In this document: one piece after another, positions 16,295 to 24,743 of the stretch
How positions within the stretch are numbered: position 1 is the stretch's first letter
Layout of the letters: each line of letters opens with the position of its first letter
Assembly (NCBI RefSeq): GCF_902806265.1
Contig: NZ_CADCVZ010000026.1
Location: 1 to 40,592, forward strand
Direction of reading: 5' to 3'
Source: an uncultured Sphingomonas sp.
Lineage (GTDB): Bacteria; Pseudomonadota; Alphaproteobacteria; Sphingomonadales; Sphingomonadaceae
Length of the DNA: 40,592 nt
The notes under the pieces: model-generated
What the model saw: only the letters and a program-made list of their open reading frames with translations
Databases searched by the model: none
Told to the model about the DNA's origin: nothing
Position numbers and translations under genes: made by a program

Positions 16295-18073
16295 GTGACC
16301 CGCACCCCTGCCATGCCGTTCCGATCCCGCGAGTGGTTCGCGGCACCCGGCCGCAGCGACATGGCGGCGCTCTATCTCGAGCGCTTCATGAACTATGGGA
16401 TCACGCCCGACGAACTCCGCTGCGGCAAGCCGATCATCGGCATCGCCCAGTCCGGCTCCGACATCGCGCCGTGCAACCGCATCCACCTGGAGCTCGCCGA
16501 CCGGATTAAGGCGGGCATCCGGGATGCGGGCGGGATCCCGATGGAATTCCCGATGCACCCCATCTTTGAGAATTGCCGCCGCCCCACCGCCGCGCTCGAC
16601 CGCAACCTCGCCTATCTCGGCCTGGTCGAGATCCTCAACGGCTATCCGATCGATGCGGTGGTGCTGACCACCGGGTGCGACAAGACGACCCCGGCCGCAG
16701 TCATGGCCGCGGCGACCGTCGACATCCCGGCGATCACCCTGTCCGGCGGGCCGATGCTGGACGGCTGGCACGATGGCGAGCTGGTCGGATCCGGCACGGT
16801 CATCTGGCGCTCGCGCCGGCTGCTCGCTGCGGGAGAGATCGACGAGGATGAGTTCTTCCGCCGGGCTGCCGATTCCGCGCCGTCCGCCGGCCACTGCAAC
16901 ACCATGGGAACCGCCTCCACCATGAACGCGGTGGCCGAAGCGCTCGGCATGTGCCTGCCCGGCAACGCCGCCATCCCGGCACCCTACCGCGAGCGTGGGC
17001 AGATGGCCTACCGCACCGGCGCGCGGGCGGTGGAGCTGGCGTACGAGGACCTGCGCCCGTCAAGCATCCTGACTCGCGAGGCCTTTCTTAACGCCATCCG
17101 CCTGGTGGGCGCGGTCGGCGGGTCCAGCAACGCGCAACCGCACATCACCGCCATGGCCCGGCATGCCGGCGTGGAGATAAGCGCGGCCGACTGGATGGAG
17201 CACGGCTACGACATCCCGCTGCTGGTCAACATGCAGCCGGCCGGCACCTTCCTCAGCGAGCGTTTCCACCGCGCTGGCGGGGTGCCCGCGGTCATGTGGG
17301 AGCTGCTGAACGCCGGCAAGCTCGACGGCGCCGCGTTGACCGTGACGGGCAAGACGCAGGCCAACAATCTCCAGGGCCGCGAGACCGGGGACCGCGAGCT
17401 GGTCGGCTCCTATGCCGAGCCGTTCCGCGAGCGGGCCGGGTTCCTGGTGCTCAAGGGCAATCTGTTCGACTTCGCGATCATGAAGACCAGCGTGATCTCC
17501 GAGGAGTTCCGCCACCGCTACCTCTCGCGTCCTGGGCATGAAGGCGCGTTCGAAGCCCGCGCGATCGTTTTCGACGGCTCGGACGACTACCACCACCGCA
17601 TCAACGATCCCGCGCTAAACATCGACGAGAACTGCATTCTGGTCATCCGCGGCTCCGGGCCGATCGGCTGGCCGGGCTCGGCCGAGGTGGTGAACATGCA
17701 GCCGCCCGATGCACTGATCCAGCGCGGTATTACCAGCCTGCCGACGCTCGGCGACGGTCGCCAGTCCGGCACGTCCGATAGCCCGTCGATCCTCAACGCC
17801 TCGCCCGAAAGCGCGGCCGGGGGCGGCCTGTCCTGGCTGCGCACCGGCGACGTCATCCGCATCGACCTCGAGAACGGCCAGTGCGACGCGCTGGTCGACG
17901 AGGAAGAGATCGCCCGCCGCATGGCCGAAGCGCCGCCCCCCATCCCGCAAAGCCAGACTCCCTGGGAGGAGATTTACCGTGAGAAGACGGGCCAGCTAGC
18001 CGAAGGCGGAGTGCTCGAGCTGGGGCTGAAGTACCGCGGCACCTCCGCGCGCACGCCGCGCCACAATCACTAG
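16295..18073 (+). CDS. xylD: D-xylonate dehydratase (IlvD/Edd family)
   Basis: A 592-aa member of the IlvD/Edd dehydratases. It converts D-xylonate to 2-keto-3-deoxy-D-xylonate in the oxidative xylose pathway, using a [2Fe-2S] cluster and Mg2+. The three cluster cysteines are C60 (SGSDIAPCNR), C128 (TTGCDKTTPA) and C201 (GHCNTMGTAS). These are the positions I recall for Caulobacter crescentus XylD, to which it is near-colinear from RSREWF to the terminal PRHNH. The start GTG 16295 has GGAG 9 nt upstream; ATG 16313 is an in-frame alternative. It lies downstream of the sugar porter and 9 nt before the next transporter. Unlike the arrangement I recall in Caulobacter, it is on the opposite strand from xylXABC, and the two groups converge. 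Other pentonates or hexonates could also be substrates. Confidence 0.94.
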   Translation: MTRTPAMPFRSREWFAAPGRSDMAALYLERFMNYGITPDELRCGKPIIGIAQSGSDIAPCNRIHLELADRIKAGIRDAGGIPMEFPMHPIFENCRRPTAALDRNLAYLGLVEILNGYPIDAVVLTTGCDKTTPAAVMAAATVDIPAITLSGGPMLDGWHDGELVGSGTVIWRSRRLLAAGEIDEDEFFRRAADSAPSAGHCNTMGTASTMNAVAEALGMCLPGNAAIPAPYRERGQMAYRTGARAVELAYEDLRPSSILTREAFLNAIRLVGAVGGSSNAQPHITAMARHAGVEISAADWMEHGYDIPLLVNMQPAGTFLSERFHRAGGVPAVMWELLNAGKLDGAALTVTGKTQANNLQGRETGDRELVGSYAEPFRERAGFLVLKGNLFDFAIMKTSVISEEFRHRYLSRPGHEGAFEARAIVFDGSDDYHHRINDPALNIDENCILVIRGSGPIGWPGSAEVVNMQPPDALIQRGITSLPTLGDGRQSGTSDSPSILNASPESAAGGGLSWLRTGDVIRIDLENGQCDALVDEEEIARRMAEAPPPIPQSQTPWEEIYREKTGQLAEGGVLELGLKYRGTSARTPRHNH

Positions 18074-18082
18074 GAAGCAGCC

Positions 18083-19741
18083 ATGAACGACGCGGTCGCG
18101 CAGCATCCGAGCGAGGCCCAAAGTTCGCGGCTGGTGATCGCGGCGTCCTCGCTCGGCACCGTGTTCGAGTGGTACGATTTCTACCTCTACGGCCTGCTGG
18201 CGACGATCCTGTCGGCGCAATTCTTCTCGGGCGTGAACGAGACCACGGGGTTCATCCTCGCCCTCGCCGCCTTCGCCGCAGGCTTCGCAGTACGGCCGTT
18301 CGGCGCCGTGCTGTTCGGCCGCATCGGCGACCTTGTCGGGCGCAAGAACACTTTCCTCGTCACCATGGGCATCATGGGCCTGTCGACCTTCCTGGTCGGC
18401 GTGCTGCCGAGCTACGCCAGCATCGGCGTCGCCGCCCCCGTGTTGCTGGTCACCCTGCGGCTGCTCCAGGGCCTGGCGCTCGGCGGCGAGTATGGTGGCG
18501 CCGCAACCTACGTCGCCGAGCATGCCCCCGACGAACGTCGCGGCTTCCACACCAGCTTCATCCAAACCACCGCTACGCTCGGTCTGTTCGCCGCGCTCCT
18601 GGTGGTGATCGGCACCCGCTTTGCCCTCGGCGAGGAGGCGTTCGCGGCCTGGGGCTGGCGCGTGCCGTTCCTGGTCTCGCTAGTCCTGCTCGGCGTGTCG
18701 CTGTGGATCCGCCTGCAGCTGAACGAGAGCCCGGTGTTCCAGCAGATGAAGGCGGAAGGCCGAACCTCCCGCGCGCCGCTGACCGAAGCGTTCGGCAGCT
18801 GGCCCAACCTCCGGCTGGTGCTGATCGCCCTGTTCGGCGCGGTCGCAGGCCAGGCGGTGGTCTGGTACACGGGCCAGTTCTACGCGCTGTTCTTTCTGGA
18901 GAAGACCCTGCGCGTGGACGGCGCCACGGCCAACATCATGATCGCGGTGGCGCTGGCGATCGCCACGCCGTTCTTCCTGTTCTTCGGCTGGCTGTCCGAC
19001 CGGACCGGGCGCAAGCCGATCATCCTGGCCGGCTGCCTCATAGCGGCCCTGACCTACTTCCCCCTGTTCAACGCCTTGTCGCGGGCGGTGAACCCGGCCC
19101 TCACCGAAGCCCAGGCACGGGCGCCGGTGACAGTGGTCGCCGACCAGGGGCAATGCTCGCTGCAGTTCGACCCCGTTGGCCGCAACAAGTTCGACCAGCG
19201 CTCGTGCGACATCGCGAAATCGTTCCTGGCGAAAGCGGGCGTCAGCTATGCCAACGTCGCAGCATCGGCGGATGCGGCAGCGGAGCTTAGAGTTGGTGGC
19301 ACCAGCCTGCCCGTCCCCGATCCGCGCGGGCTAGGCGCTCCTGAGCGGGCGGCGGCAATCAAGGGCTTCCAAACCCAAGCGGCGAATCTGCTCCGAGTCG
19401 CGGGCTACCCGGACAGGGCGGACCCGAACCGCATCAACCGGCCGCTGGCGATCGCCATCCTGACCTTGCTGGTGCTCTATGTGACCATGGTCTACGGCCC
19501 GATCGCCGCGCTGCTGGTCGAGCTGTTCCCGGCGCGCATCCGCTATACGTCCATGTCGTTGCCCTACCATATCGGCAACGGCTGGTTCGGCGGGTTCCTA
19601 CCGACAATCTCCTTTGCGATCATCGCGGCCACCGGCAACATCTACTCGGGGTTGTGGTACCCGGTCGGAATCGCGCTGCTGACGGTCGTGCTCGGCCTGT
19701 TCCTGCTGCCGGAAACGCGGCGAAGGAAGATCGCCGACTAG
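18083..19741 (+). CDS. MFS transporter of the metabolite:H+ symporter family with a large loop insertion
   Basis: A 552-aa inner-membrane protein. The N-terminal SLGTVFEWYDFYLYG is the hallmark of the MHS family (ShiA, KgtP, ProP). FGRIGDLVGRKN and GWLSDRTGRKP are the two MFS loop motifs. Between helices in the C-terminal half is a ~110-residue polar segment (about 335-448) with cysteines C358 and C375, where typical members have only a short loop. The chain then resumes with a helix and the conserved ELFPARIRYTSMSLPYHIGN. MHS proteins carry organic acids, osmolytes or shikimate. Placed directly after xylD, it may move xylonate, 2-oxoglutarate or another acid, but this is a guess. A ribosome site AGGAAG precedes the ATG. 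The stop codon overlaps that of the convergent esterase gene in CTAG (19738-19741). Confidence 0.9.
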   Translation: MNDAVAQHPSEAQSSRLVIAASSLGTVFEWYDFYLYGLLATILSAQFFSGVNETTGFILALAAFAAGFAVRPFGAVLFGRIGDLVGRKNTFLVTMGIMGLSTFLVGVLPSYASIGVAAPVLLVTLRLLQGLALGGEYGGAATYVAEHAPDERRGFHTSFIQTTATLGLFAALLVVIGTRFALGEEAFAAWGWRVPFLVSLVLLGVSLWIRLQLNESPVFQQMKAEGRTSRAPLTEAFGSWPNLRLVLIALFGAVAGQAVVWYTGQFYALFFLEKTLRVDGATANIMIAVALAIATPFFLFFGWLSDRTGRKPIILAGCLIAALTYFPLFNALSRAVNPALTEAQARAPVTVVADQGQCSLQFDPVGRNKFDQRSCDIAKSFLAKAGVSYANVAASADAAAELRVGGTSLPVPDPRGLGAPERAAAIKGFQTQAANLLRVAGYPDRADPNRINRPLAIAILTLLVLYVTMVYGPIAALLVELFPARIRYTSMSLPYHIGNGWFGGFLPTISFAIIAATGNIYSGLWYPVGIALLTVVLGLFLLPETRRRKIAD

Positions 19742-21684
19742 TCCTTGATCGGCAGCTCGAACGGCGGGAGCGGCAACAGCGCGTCGTCCACCACGTTAAG
19801 GATCGGATAGTCGCTCCAGCCATGACGCACGCGCGTCGCCGGCTTGCCGTCGAGCTGCACGACGACCACCGGCGCGGAAGCGGCCAGTGTCGCAGTTGCA
19901 TAGCGGCAGCTCTCCTGCCTTTCGCCGCACAGCTCGAAGCCGACCGGAGCGCCGCTGAGCGACTGCAGCGCAGCGTCCGTGCCGGCGATCCCGACATGAA
20001 CCTCGTTGCCGCTCCGCGCCCCCGCGACCGGGACGATCCCGGCTGCAACGTTCGCCTCACGGTAGGCCAGCCGCCGGGCTGCAAGCGCCAGCCGCCGACC
20101 GACCTCCTGCTTGTTCGGCGGGTGGATATCGGCGCGCTCACCGAGGTCGGTAGCCACGACCAGCGCCGCACGAGGGTCCGCGGCTGCCGCGCGCCGCTGC
20201 GCGTCAATTAGCGCCGCCCAACCGCTGTCGGCCGGTTGCGCGGCCGGCTTGCCGAAGCCGGCGAGTGCCACCACCAGGAACGGCAGCTGCGGATCGCCGA
20301 ATTGCCGGCGCCAGCTGCTCATCAGCGCGAGGAGGCGGCGGTCGTAGCCGGACACACCGACGTCCGACTCGCCCTGGTACCAGGCGACGCCCTTGAGGCT
20401 CAGCGCCCCCAACGGCGCGATCATCGCATTGTGGATGGTGCCGAGCCCCGCATGCGTGTCCCACGGCGCGCGCGGCGTCACGCCGACCGCCGCGGGCACG
20501 ACGGAATATTCCCAGCCTTCGCGAAGCCGCTTCACCGAACCGTCGGCTAGGGTCAGCTTCAGCCGCTCGGCCGGACCCTGGAAGCCACCCAGCCCCCAAC
20601 TGTCGCCGATATTGACGATGATCTCGTTTTCGCCTGCCCGCAGCACGCCGGGCGCAACCCGGTGCTCGCGGCGCTGCGACCAGCTGAAGGTGCTGCCCAC
20701 GCCCACCCCGTTGACCCACGTCTGGTCGAGATCGTCGATGACGCCCAAGGACAGCGTCGCGCCCTTGCGCGCCTCCGCCGGCGTGAGCGTCACCCGCCGC
20801 CGCGCCCAGACATGGCCATTGAAGCTGGCGAAGGCCGGGTCGCCCCACTGCTCCCACGGCGCGATCGTCGTGAGCGGCCGCCACTGCAACCGGTCGCTGG
20901 CGCGCCACGGCTCCTGCCCCGGAGCCTCGCCCGTCCGCTCGCGCCACCAGGCGCCCCATTGCTCCCCGAACCGCCGAGCGCCCGCCGCAGGATCGCGGCG
21001 ATAGAGCGCTAGCAGCGCCGCATCCGCGTCGCCTCCGCTCGCCCGGGCGGCAGCTTCGTCCATCCACGGCCGGATGCGCGTGCCGCCCCAGCTCGCGTCG
21101 ATCGCGCCGATCGGGACCTTGTGCGTGGCCCGAAGGTCGCGAACCATGAAGTAGCAGGCCGCGGAGAAGTCCGCCGCAGTCTCCGGCGTCAGGCGGGCCC
21201 AGGAAGGCGCCTCATCGAAGCGCCGCTGCGGAGTCAGCGCAGTCTTCTGCGGCACCGTGAGTAGCCGCATTTCCTCGTCCCTAGCGCCTTCCGCTTCCGC
21301 AGCGCCGCTCAAGGCCTGCTTGACCGGCCATTCCATGTTGGACTGGCCCGAGCAGAGCCACACATCGCCGATCAGCACATCATTTGCCGCCGCCGACACT
21401 CCGCTAGCGAACCGCGCTTCGATCCGGTGGGGCCCGCCCGCGCTCAGCGGCGGGAGCTCGACGCTCCAGCGTCCGCTCCGATCCGCCCGCGCGGCCGCAG
21501 TAGCGCCAGACAGGCTGACCCGAACCCGCTCACCCGCAGCAGCGTCGCCGCTAATGCGGATAGGACGGTCGCGCTGCAGCACGGCACCGTTGGTGAATAG
21601 CGGGTCCAGCCGCGGCGGCGCAGCTAAGGTCGCGGTGCTGGTCAGCAGGGCGGCGAGCGCGATCAGTTGTCGATGCGTGGACAT
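19738..21684 (-). CDS. Secreted SGNH-type carbohydrate acetylesterase (sialate O-acetylesterase family)
   Basis: A 648-aa protein with a signal peptide (cleavage near residue 22, TLAAPP). The SGNH/GDSL hydrolase core has nucleophile S115 in CSGQSNMEWP and the C-terminal dyad D519/H521 in ADIHPPNKQE. A galactose-binding-like beta-sandwich is inserted at about 260-370. Family members are often annotated sialate 9-O-acetylesterase, but plant-biomass homologues remove acetyl groups from xylan or xyloglucan, which fits this locus better. The ATG at 21684 lies inside the end of xylC (22-nt overlap), so it is the last gene of the xylXABC operon. No nearby sialic-acid catabolic gene supports a sialate role. 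Confidence 0.87.
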   Translation of the reverse strand: MSTHRQLIALAALLTSTATLAAPPRLDPLFTNGAVLQRDRPIRISGDAAAGERVRVSLSGATAAARADRSGRWSVELPPLSAGGPHRIEARFASGVSAAANDVLIGDVWLCSGQSNMEWPVKQALSGAAEAEGARDEEMRLLTVPQKTALTPQRRFDEAPSWARLTPETAADFSAACYFMVRDLRATHKVPIGAIDASWGGTRIRPWMDEAAARASGGDADAALLALYRRDPAAGARRFGEQWGAWWRERTGEAPGQEPWRASDRLQWRPLTTIAPWEQWGDPAFASFNGHVWARRRVTLTPAEARKGATLSLGVIDDLDQTWVNGVGVGSTFSWSQRREHRVAPGVLRAGENEIIVNIGDSWGLGGFQGPAERLKLTLADGSVKRLREGWEYSVVPAAVGVTPRAPWDTHAGLGTIHNAMIAPLGALSLKGVAWYQGESDVGVSGYDRRLLALMSSWRRQFGDPQLPFLVVALAGFGKPAAQPADSGWAALIDAQRRAAAADPRAALVVATDLGERADIHPPNKQEVGRRLALAARRLAYREANVAAGIVPVAGARSGNEVHVGIAGTDAALQSLSGAPVGFELCGERQESCRYATATLAASAPVVVVQLDGKPATRVRHGWSDYPILNVVDDALLPLPPFELPIKD

Positions 21685-22529
21685 GGCAGGCCGGGCACCT
21701 CGACCGGAAACGCGAACAAGTGGCCGATCTGCGGCTGGCGGGCGATCTGTTCCGGGCTCATCTTCTGCCGCGCAGTGGTGGCGTAGGCCGTGCGCAGGTC
21801 GGGGCCGCCGAACGCGATCTTGGTGATGTTCGCGACGGGGAAGCGCACCCGCTGCAGAAGCTCGCCCGACGGCAAGTAGCGGCGCGCCTCCCACCCCCCG
21901 TACAGGCTGATCCAGATACAGCCTTCGGCGTCGCAGGTCGGCCCGTCGGGGTTGCCGCCGCCTTCTTCAATGGTGACGATCAGCCGCGAGGGGCCCAGCG
22001 TGCCGTCTTCACCGATCTCGCACGCCGAGATAGTCCGCTCCAGCGTGTCGACCCAGTTGAGCGTCCTCCCGTCCGGAGACACCGCCGGTCCGTTGGTGAT
22101 GGCGATGCCCGAGATGCCGCTGTGCGCGAGCTCCCCGCGGTCATAGCGGTAGAAGCTGCCGCTCTTCCCCTTCTCGCCATTGTCCATCGTCCCGAACCAC
22201 AGCCGCCCGGAAGGATCGACCACCCCGTCGTTCAGGCGGTTGGTCGGGCGGTCAGGTTCGACTTCCCGCAGCAGGCTGAACTCGCCGCTGTCCGGATCGA
22301 AGCGGTGCAGGCCGCTCTGCAGGCCGGCGACAAATCCGCCGCTGCGCATAGGCAGCACGAAGCCGATCTGCTCGGGCGCATCCCAGCTGCGCTTGTCTCC
22401 GCTGGCAGGGTCGAACCGATGAACCTGGTGCTTCTTGATGTCGGTGAACCATACCGCCTCGTCGACCCACACCGGCCCCTCGCCGAGCTCGGCCGCAAGA
22501 TCCCAGACGACCTGAGGTTCGGCTGCCAT
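21663..22529 (-). CDS. xylC: D-xylono-lactonase (SMP-30/gluconolactonase family)
   Basis: A 288-aa six-bladed beta-propeller of the SMP-30/gluconolactonase/LRE family that hydrolyses D-xylonolactone to D-xylonate. The metal-binding residues are visible as E17 (LGEGPVW), N146 (ITNGPAVSPDG) and D195 (NPDGPT), with N100-D101 (RLNDG) near the substrate site. The sequence tracks Caulobacter XylC through WFGTMDNGE, NGPAVSPDG and FGGPDLRTAYATTAR. No signal peptide, so it is cytoplasmic. It begins 1 nt after the xylB stop and overlaps the esterase start by 22 nt, which points to tight coupling. Confidence 0.9.
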   Translation of the reverse strand: MAAEPQVVWDLAAELGEGPVWVDEAVWFTDIKKHQVHRFDPASGDKRSWDAPEQIGFVLPMRSGGFVAGLQSGLHRFDPDSGEFSLLREVEPDRPTNRLNDGVVDPSGRLWFGTMDNGEKGKSGSFYRYDRGELAHSGISGIAITNGPAVSPDGRTLNWVDTLERTISACEIGEDGTLGPSRLIVTIEEGGGNPDGPTCDAEGCIWISLYGGWEARRYLPSGELLQRVRFPVANITKIAFGGPDLRTAYATTARQKMSPEQIARQPQIGHLFAFPVEVPGLPCPRIDN

Positions 22530-22530
22530 C

Positions 22531-23286
22531 TCAGCGCCAGCCCGCGTCCACGAAATGCTCGTGGCCGGTGACGAGCCGCGCGTCGTCCGAGGCCAGAAAC
22601 AGGATCAGCGCCGCGACATCCTCCGGCACCAGCCGGCCTTTGAGGCACTGCGCATTCACGATCTCCGCCTCTCCTTCCGGCGTGTACCACTTGAGCTGCC
22701 GCGGCGTCCGCACGTTGCCGGGGACAACGCAGCTTACCCTGATGTTATCCGGCCCGAGGTCGCGCGCCAGCGCCCGGGTCATGCCCTCGATCGCCGCCTT
22801 CGCGGTCTGGTAGAGCACGAGGTCGGGCAAGGCGAGATGCCAGCTGATCGAACCCAGGTTGATGATCGCGCCGCCGCCAGCGCTCTTCATCGCCGGGATC
22901 ACCGCCTGGGCGCAGAAGAAATGGTGCTTGAGGTTCACGTTGAGACGGTTGTCCCAATAGGCCTCGGTCACCTCCTCGATCGAGTGGCGATCGTCGTTCG
23001 CCGCGTTGTTGACCAGGACGTCAAACGCACCACGCTCCTCCGCCGCCCTCCGGATCGTAGCTTGCGTCGCAGGAATGTCGGTCAGGTCTACGCGCTCGAA
23101 CTTTGCGCCGGTCTGCGCGGCCAGCGCCTCGGAGTCCTCATCGCAGATGTCGAAAAAGGTTACCTCCGACCCTTGCTGCACGAATGCCTCGACGATGCCG
23201 GCGCCGATGCCCGAGCCTCCGCCCGTGACCAGCACCCGCTTCCCCCGCAGGCTCGGATAGACCGCCCGCCCATTCTCATCCGACAA
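22531..23286 (-). CDS. xylB: D-xylose 1-dehydrogenase (short-chain dehydrogenase)
   Basis: A 251-aa classical SDR that oxidises D-xylose to D-xylonolactone with NAD+. The cofactor motif TGGGSGIG is at 21-28, with NNAA (93-96, usually NNAG). The catalytic S146/S148-Y159-K163 group lies in SISWHLALPDLVLYQTAK. The end of the protein (WYTPEGEAEIVNAQCLKGR, then TGHEHFVDAGWR) closely follows Caulobacter XylB. The start appears to be TTG 23286: the nearby ATG triplets are out of frame, and this start places YPSLRGKR at the position seen in Caulobacter. A G-rich stretch about 7-10 nt upstream is a weak ribosome site, so initiation may depend on coupling to the preceding gene, 3 nt away. Confidence 0.92.
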   Translation of the reverse strand: MSDENGRAVYPSLRGKRVLVTGGGSGIGAGIVEAFVQQGSEVTFFDICDEDSEALAAQTGAKFERVDLTDIPATQATIRRAAEERGAFDVLVNNAANDDRHSIEEVTEAYWDNRLNVNLKHHFFCAQAVIPAMKSAGGGAIINLGSISWHLALPDLVLYQTAKAAIEGMTRALARDLGPDNIRVSCVVPGNVRTPRQLKWYTPEGEAEIVNAQCLKGRLVPEDVAALILFLASDDARLVTGHEHFVDAGWR

Positions 23287-23289
23287 TGA

Positions 23290-24729
23290 TCAGCCCCCGA
23301 TGTAGACGGTCTTGGTCTGCGTGTAGAATTCGACCGCGGCGAAGCCCTGCTCGCGCGCGCCGTAGCTCGACTTGCGGGTGCCGCCGAACGGGACATGGTA
23401 GTCGACGCCGGCGGTGGGCAGGTTGACCATCACCATGCCGGCCCGCACCGCACGGCGGAAATGCCGCGAGTGCTTGAGCGAGTTGGTGACGATGCCTGCC
23501 GACAAGCCGAACTGCCCGCGATTGGCGATCTCCAGCGCTTCCTCATAGTCGCGGACGCGCACGGTGCTTGCGACGGGGCCGAACACTTCCTCGTTGTTGA
23601 TCCGCATGTCGGGTGCGGTGTCGGCGATCACCGTCGGCGCCATGTAGTAGCCGCGCTTGTCCAGCTGCAGCGGGTCGCCGCCGGTGAGCACCCTGCCGCC
23701 TTCGTCGCGGGCGATGCCGACGTAGCGCAGGTTCTGCTCCAGCTGCTGCTCGCTGACCGCCGGGCCGATCTGGGTGGATGGGTCCAGCGCATCGCCGACC
23801 TTGAGCGCCCGCGCCCGTTCGGCCAGCGCCTCGACGAAGCGGTCGTGAATGCCTTCGGTCACGATGATCCGCGACGAGGCGGTGCAGCGCTGGCCGGTGC
23901 CGAAAAAGGCGCCGTCGATCGCGCAGGTCACCGCGCGCTCGAGATCCGCATCGTCCAGCACCACCAGCGGGTTCTTGCCCCCCATTTCCAGCTGGATGCG
24001 GGCTTGCCGCTTCATTGCGGCCTGCCCGACCATCGCGCCGACGCCCTGCGAGCCGGTGAAGCTGATGCCATCCACGCCCGGATGGTCGGTGATCGCGCGC
24101 CCGACGTCGCCTTCGCCCAGCACCAGGTTAAACACTCCGGGAGGCGCACCCGCTTCCTGAATGATGGCCGCAAGCGCATGAGCGATCGCCGGAGTCGGCG
24201 TCGCCGGCTTCAGAACCACCGTGTTGCCGAACGCCAGCGCCGGCGCGGCCTTCCACGCCGGGATCGCGATCGGGAAGTTCCAGGGCGTGATCAGACCGAA
24301 CACCCCGACCGCCTCGCGATAGGTCGCGGCGTCGATGCCCGGCCGAGTCGACTCCAGCGTCTGCCCGTGGCGGCGCAGCGCCTCGCCTGCGAAGTACTTC
24401 AAGATGCGCGCGGCCCGCATCACCTCGCCGATACCTTCGGCCAGCGTCTTGCCCTCCTCACGGGACAAGAGCTCGCCCAGCGCCTTGGCCCGCTCCATCA
24501 CCAGCGCACCGGCGCGGTCGAGCACGTCGGAACGAACCTCCGGCGAAGCTTCGGACCAAGCCGGGAACGCCTCGCGGGCGGCGCGGACCGCTTCGTCCAC
24601 CTCCGCCGCGGAGCCTTTAGGATAGCGCGCGACCGTCTCCCCGATGTCGGAAGGATTAATGCTGCTCTCGGAAGCATCGCCGCCGCCAAGCGCCTGGCCG
24701 CCGATCAAATGGGTAAGCGTATCGACCAT
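23290..24729 (-). CDS. xylA: 2-oxoglutarate semialdehyde dehydrogenase (Caulobacter-type XylA)
   Basis: A 479-aa aldehyde dehydrogenase catalysing the last step of the Weimberg pathway, 2-oxoglutarate semialdehyde to 2-oxoglutarate with NAD(P)+. N151 lies in [13 protein letters not shown], general base E248 in [12 protein letters not shown] and nucleophile C282 in [10 protein letters not shown]. The C-terminal [17 protein letters not shown] is conserved in this group. ATG 24729 has AGGA 7 nt upstream, and the length matches the ~478-aa Caulobacter enzyme. The gene name follows Caulobacter usage; this is not xylose isomerase, which is also called XylA in enterobacteria. It lies 14 nt after xylX. 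Confidence 0.92.
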   Translation of the reverse strand: MVDTLTHLIGGQALGGGDASESSINPSDIGETVARYPKGSAAEVDEAVRAAREAFPAWSEASPEVRSDVLDRAGALVMERAKALGELLSREEGKTLAEGIGEVMRAARILKYFAGEALRRHGQTLESTRPGIDAATYREAVGVFGLITPWNFPIAIPAWKAAPALAFGNTVVLKPATPTPAIAHALAAIIQEAGAPPGVFNLVLGEGDVGRAITDHPGVDGISFTGSQGVGAMVGQAAMKRQARIQLEMGGKNPLVVLDDADLERAVTCAIDGAFFGTGQRCTASSRIIVTEGIHDRFVEALAERARALKVGDALDPSTQIGPAVSEQQLEQNLRYVGIARDEGGRVLTGGDPLQLDKRGYYMAPTVIADTAPDMRINNEEVFGPVASTVRVRDYEEALEIANRGQFGLSAGIVTNSLKHSRHFRRAVRAGMVMVNLPTAGVDYHVPFGGTRKSSYGAREQGFAAVEFYTQTKTVYIGG

Positions 24730-24743
24730 GTGTATTCCTGCTG

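Noticed and set aside
16313-16315. ATG 16313 as the xylD start.
   Set aside because: GTG 16295 has GGAG at a suitable distance and gives cysteine positions C60, C128 and C201 as remembered for Caulobacter XylD. The ATG has no ribosome site.
19738-21684. Sialic acid metabolism, suggested by the sialate O-acetylesterase family name.
   Set aside because: No sialidase, aldolase, kinase or transporter of that pathway is present, and the gene is the last of the xylose operon.
23290-24729. Generic succinate-semialdehyde or benzaldehyde dehydrogenase assignment.
   Set aside because: Position between xylX and xylB and close resemblance to the Caulobacter enzyme favour 2-oxoglutarate semialdehyde dehydrogenase.
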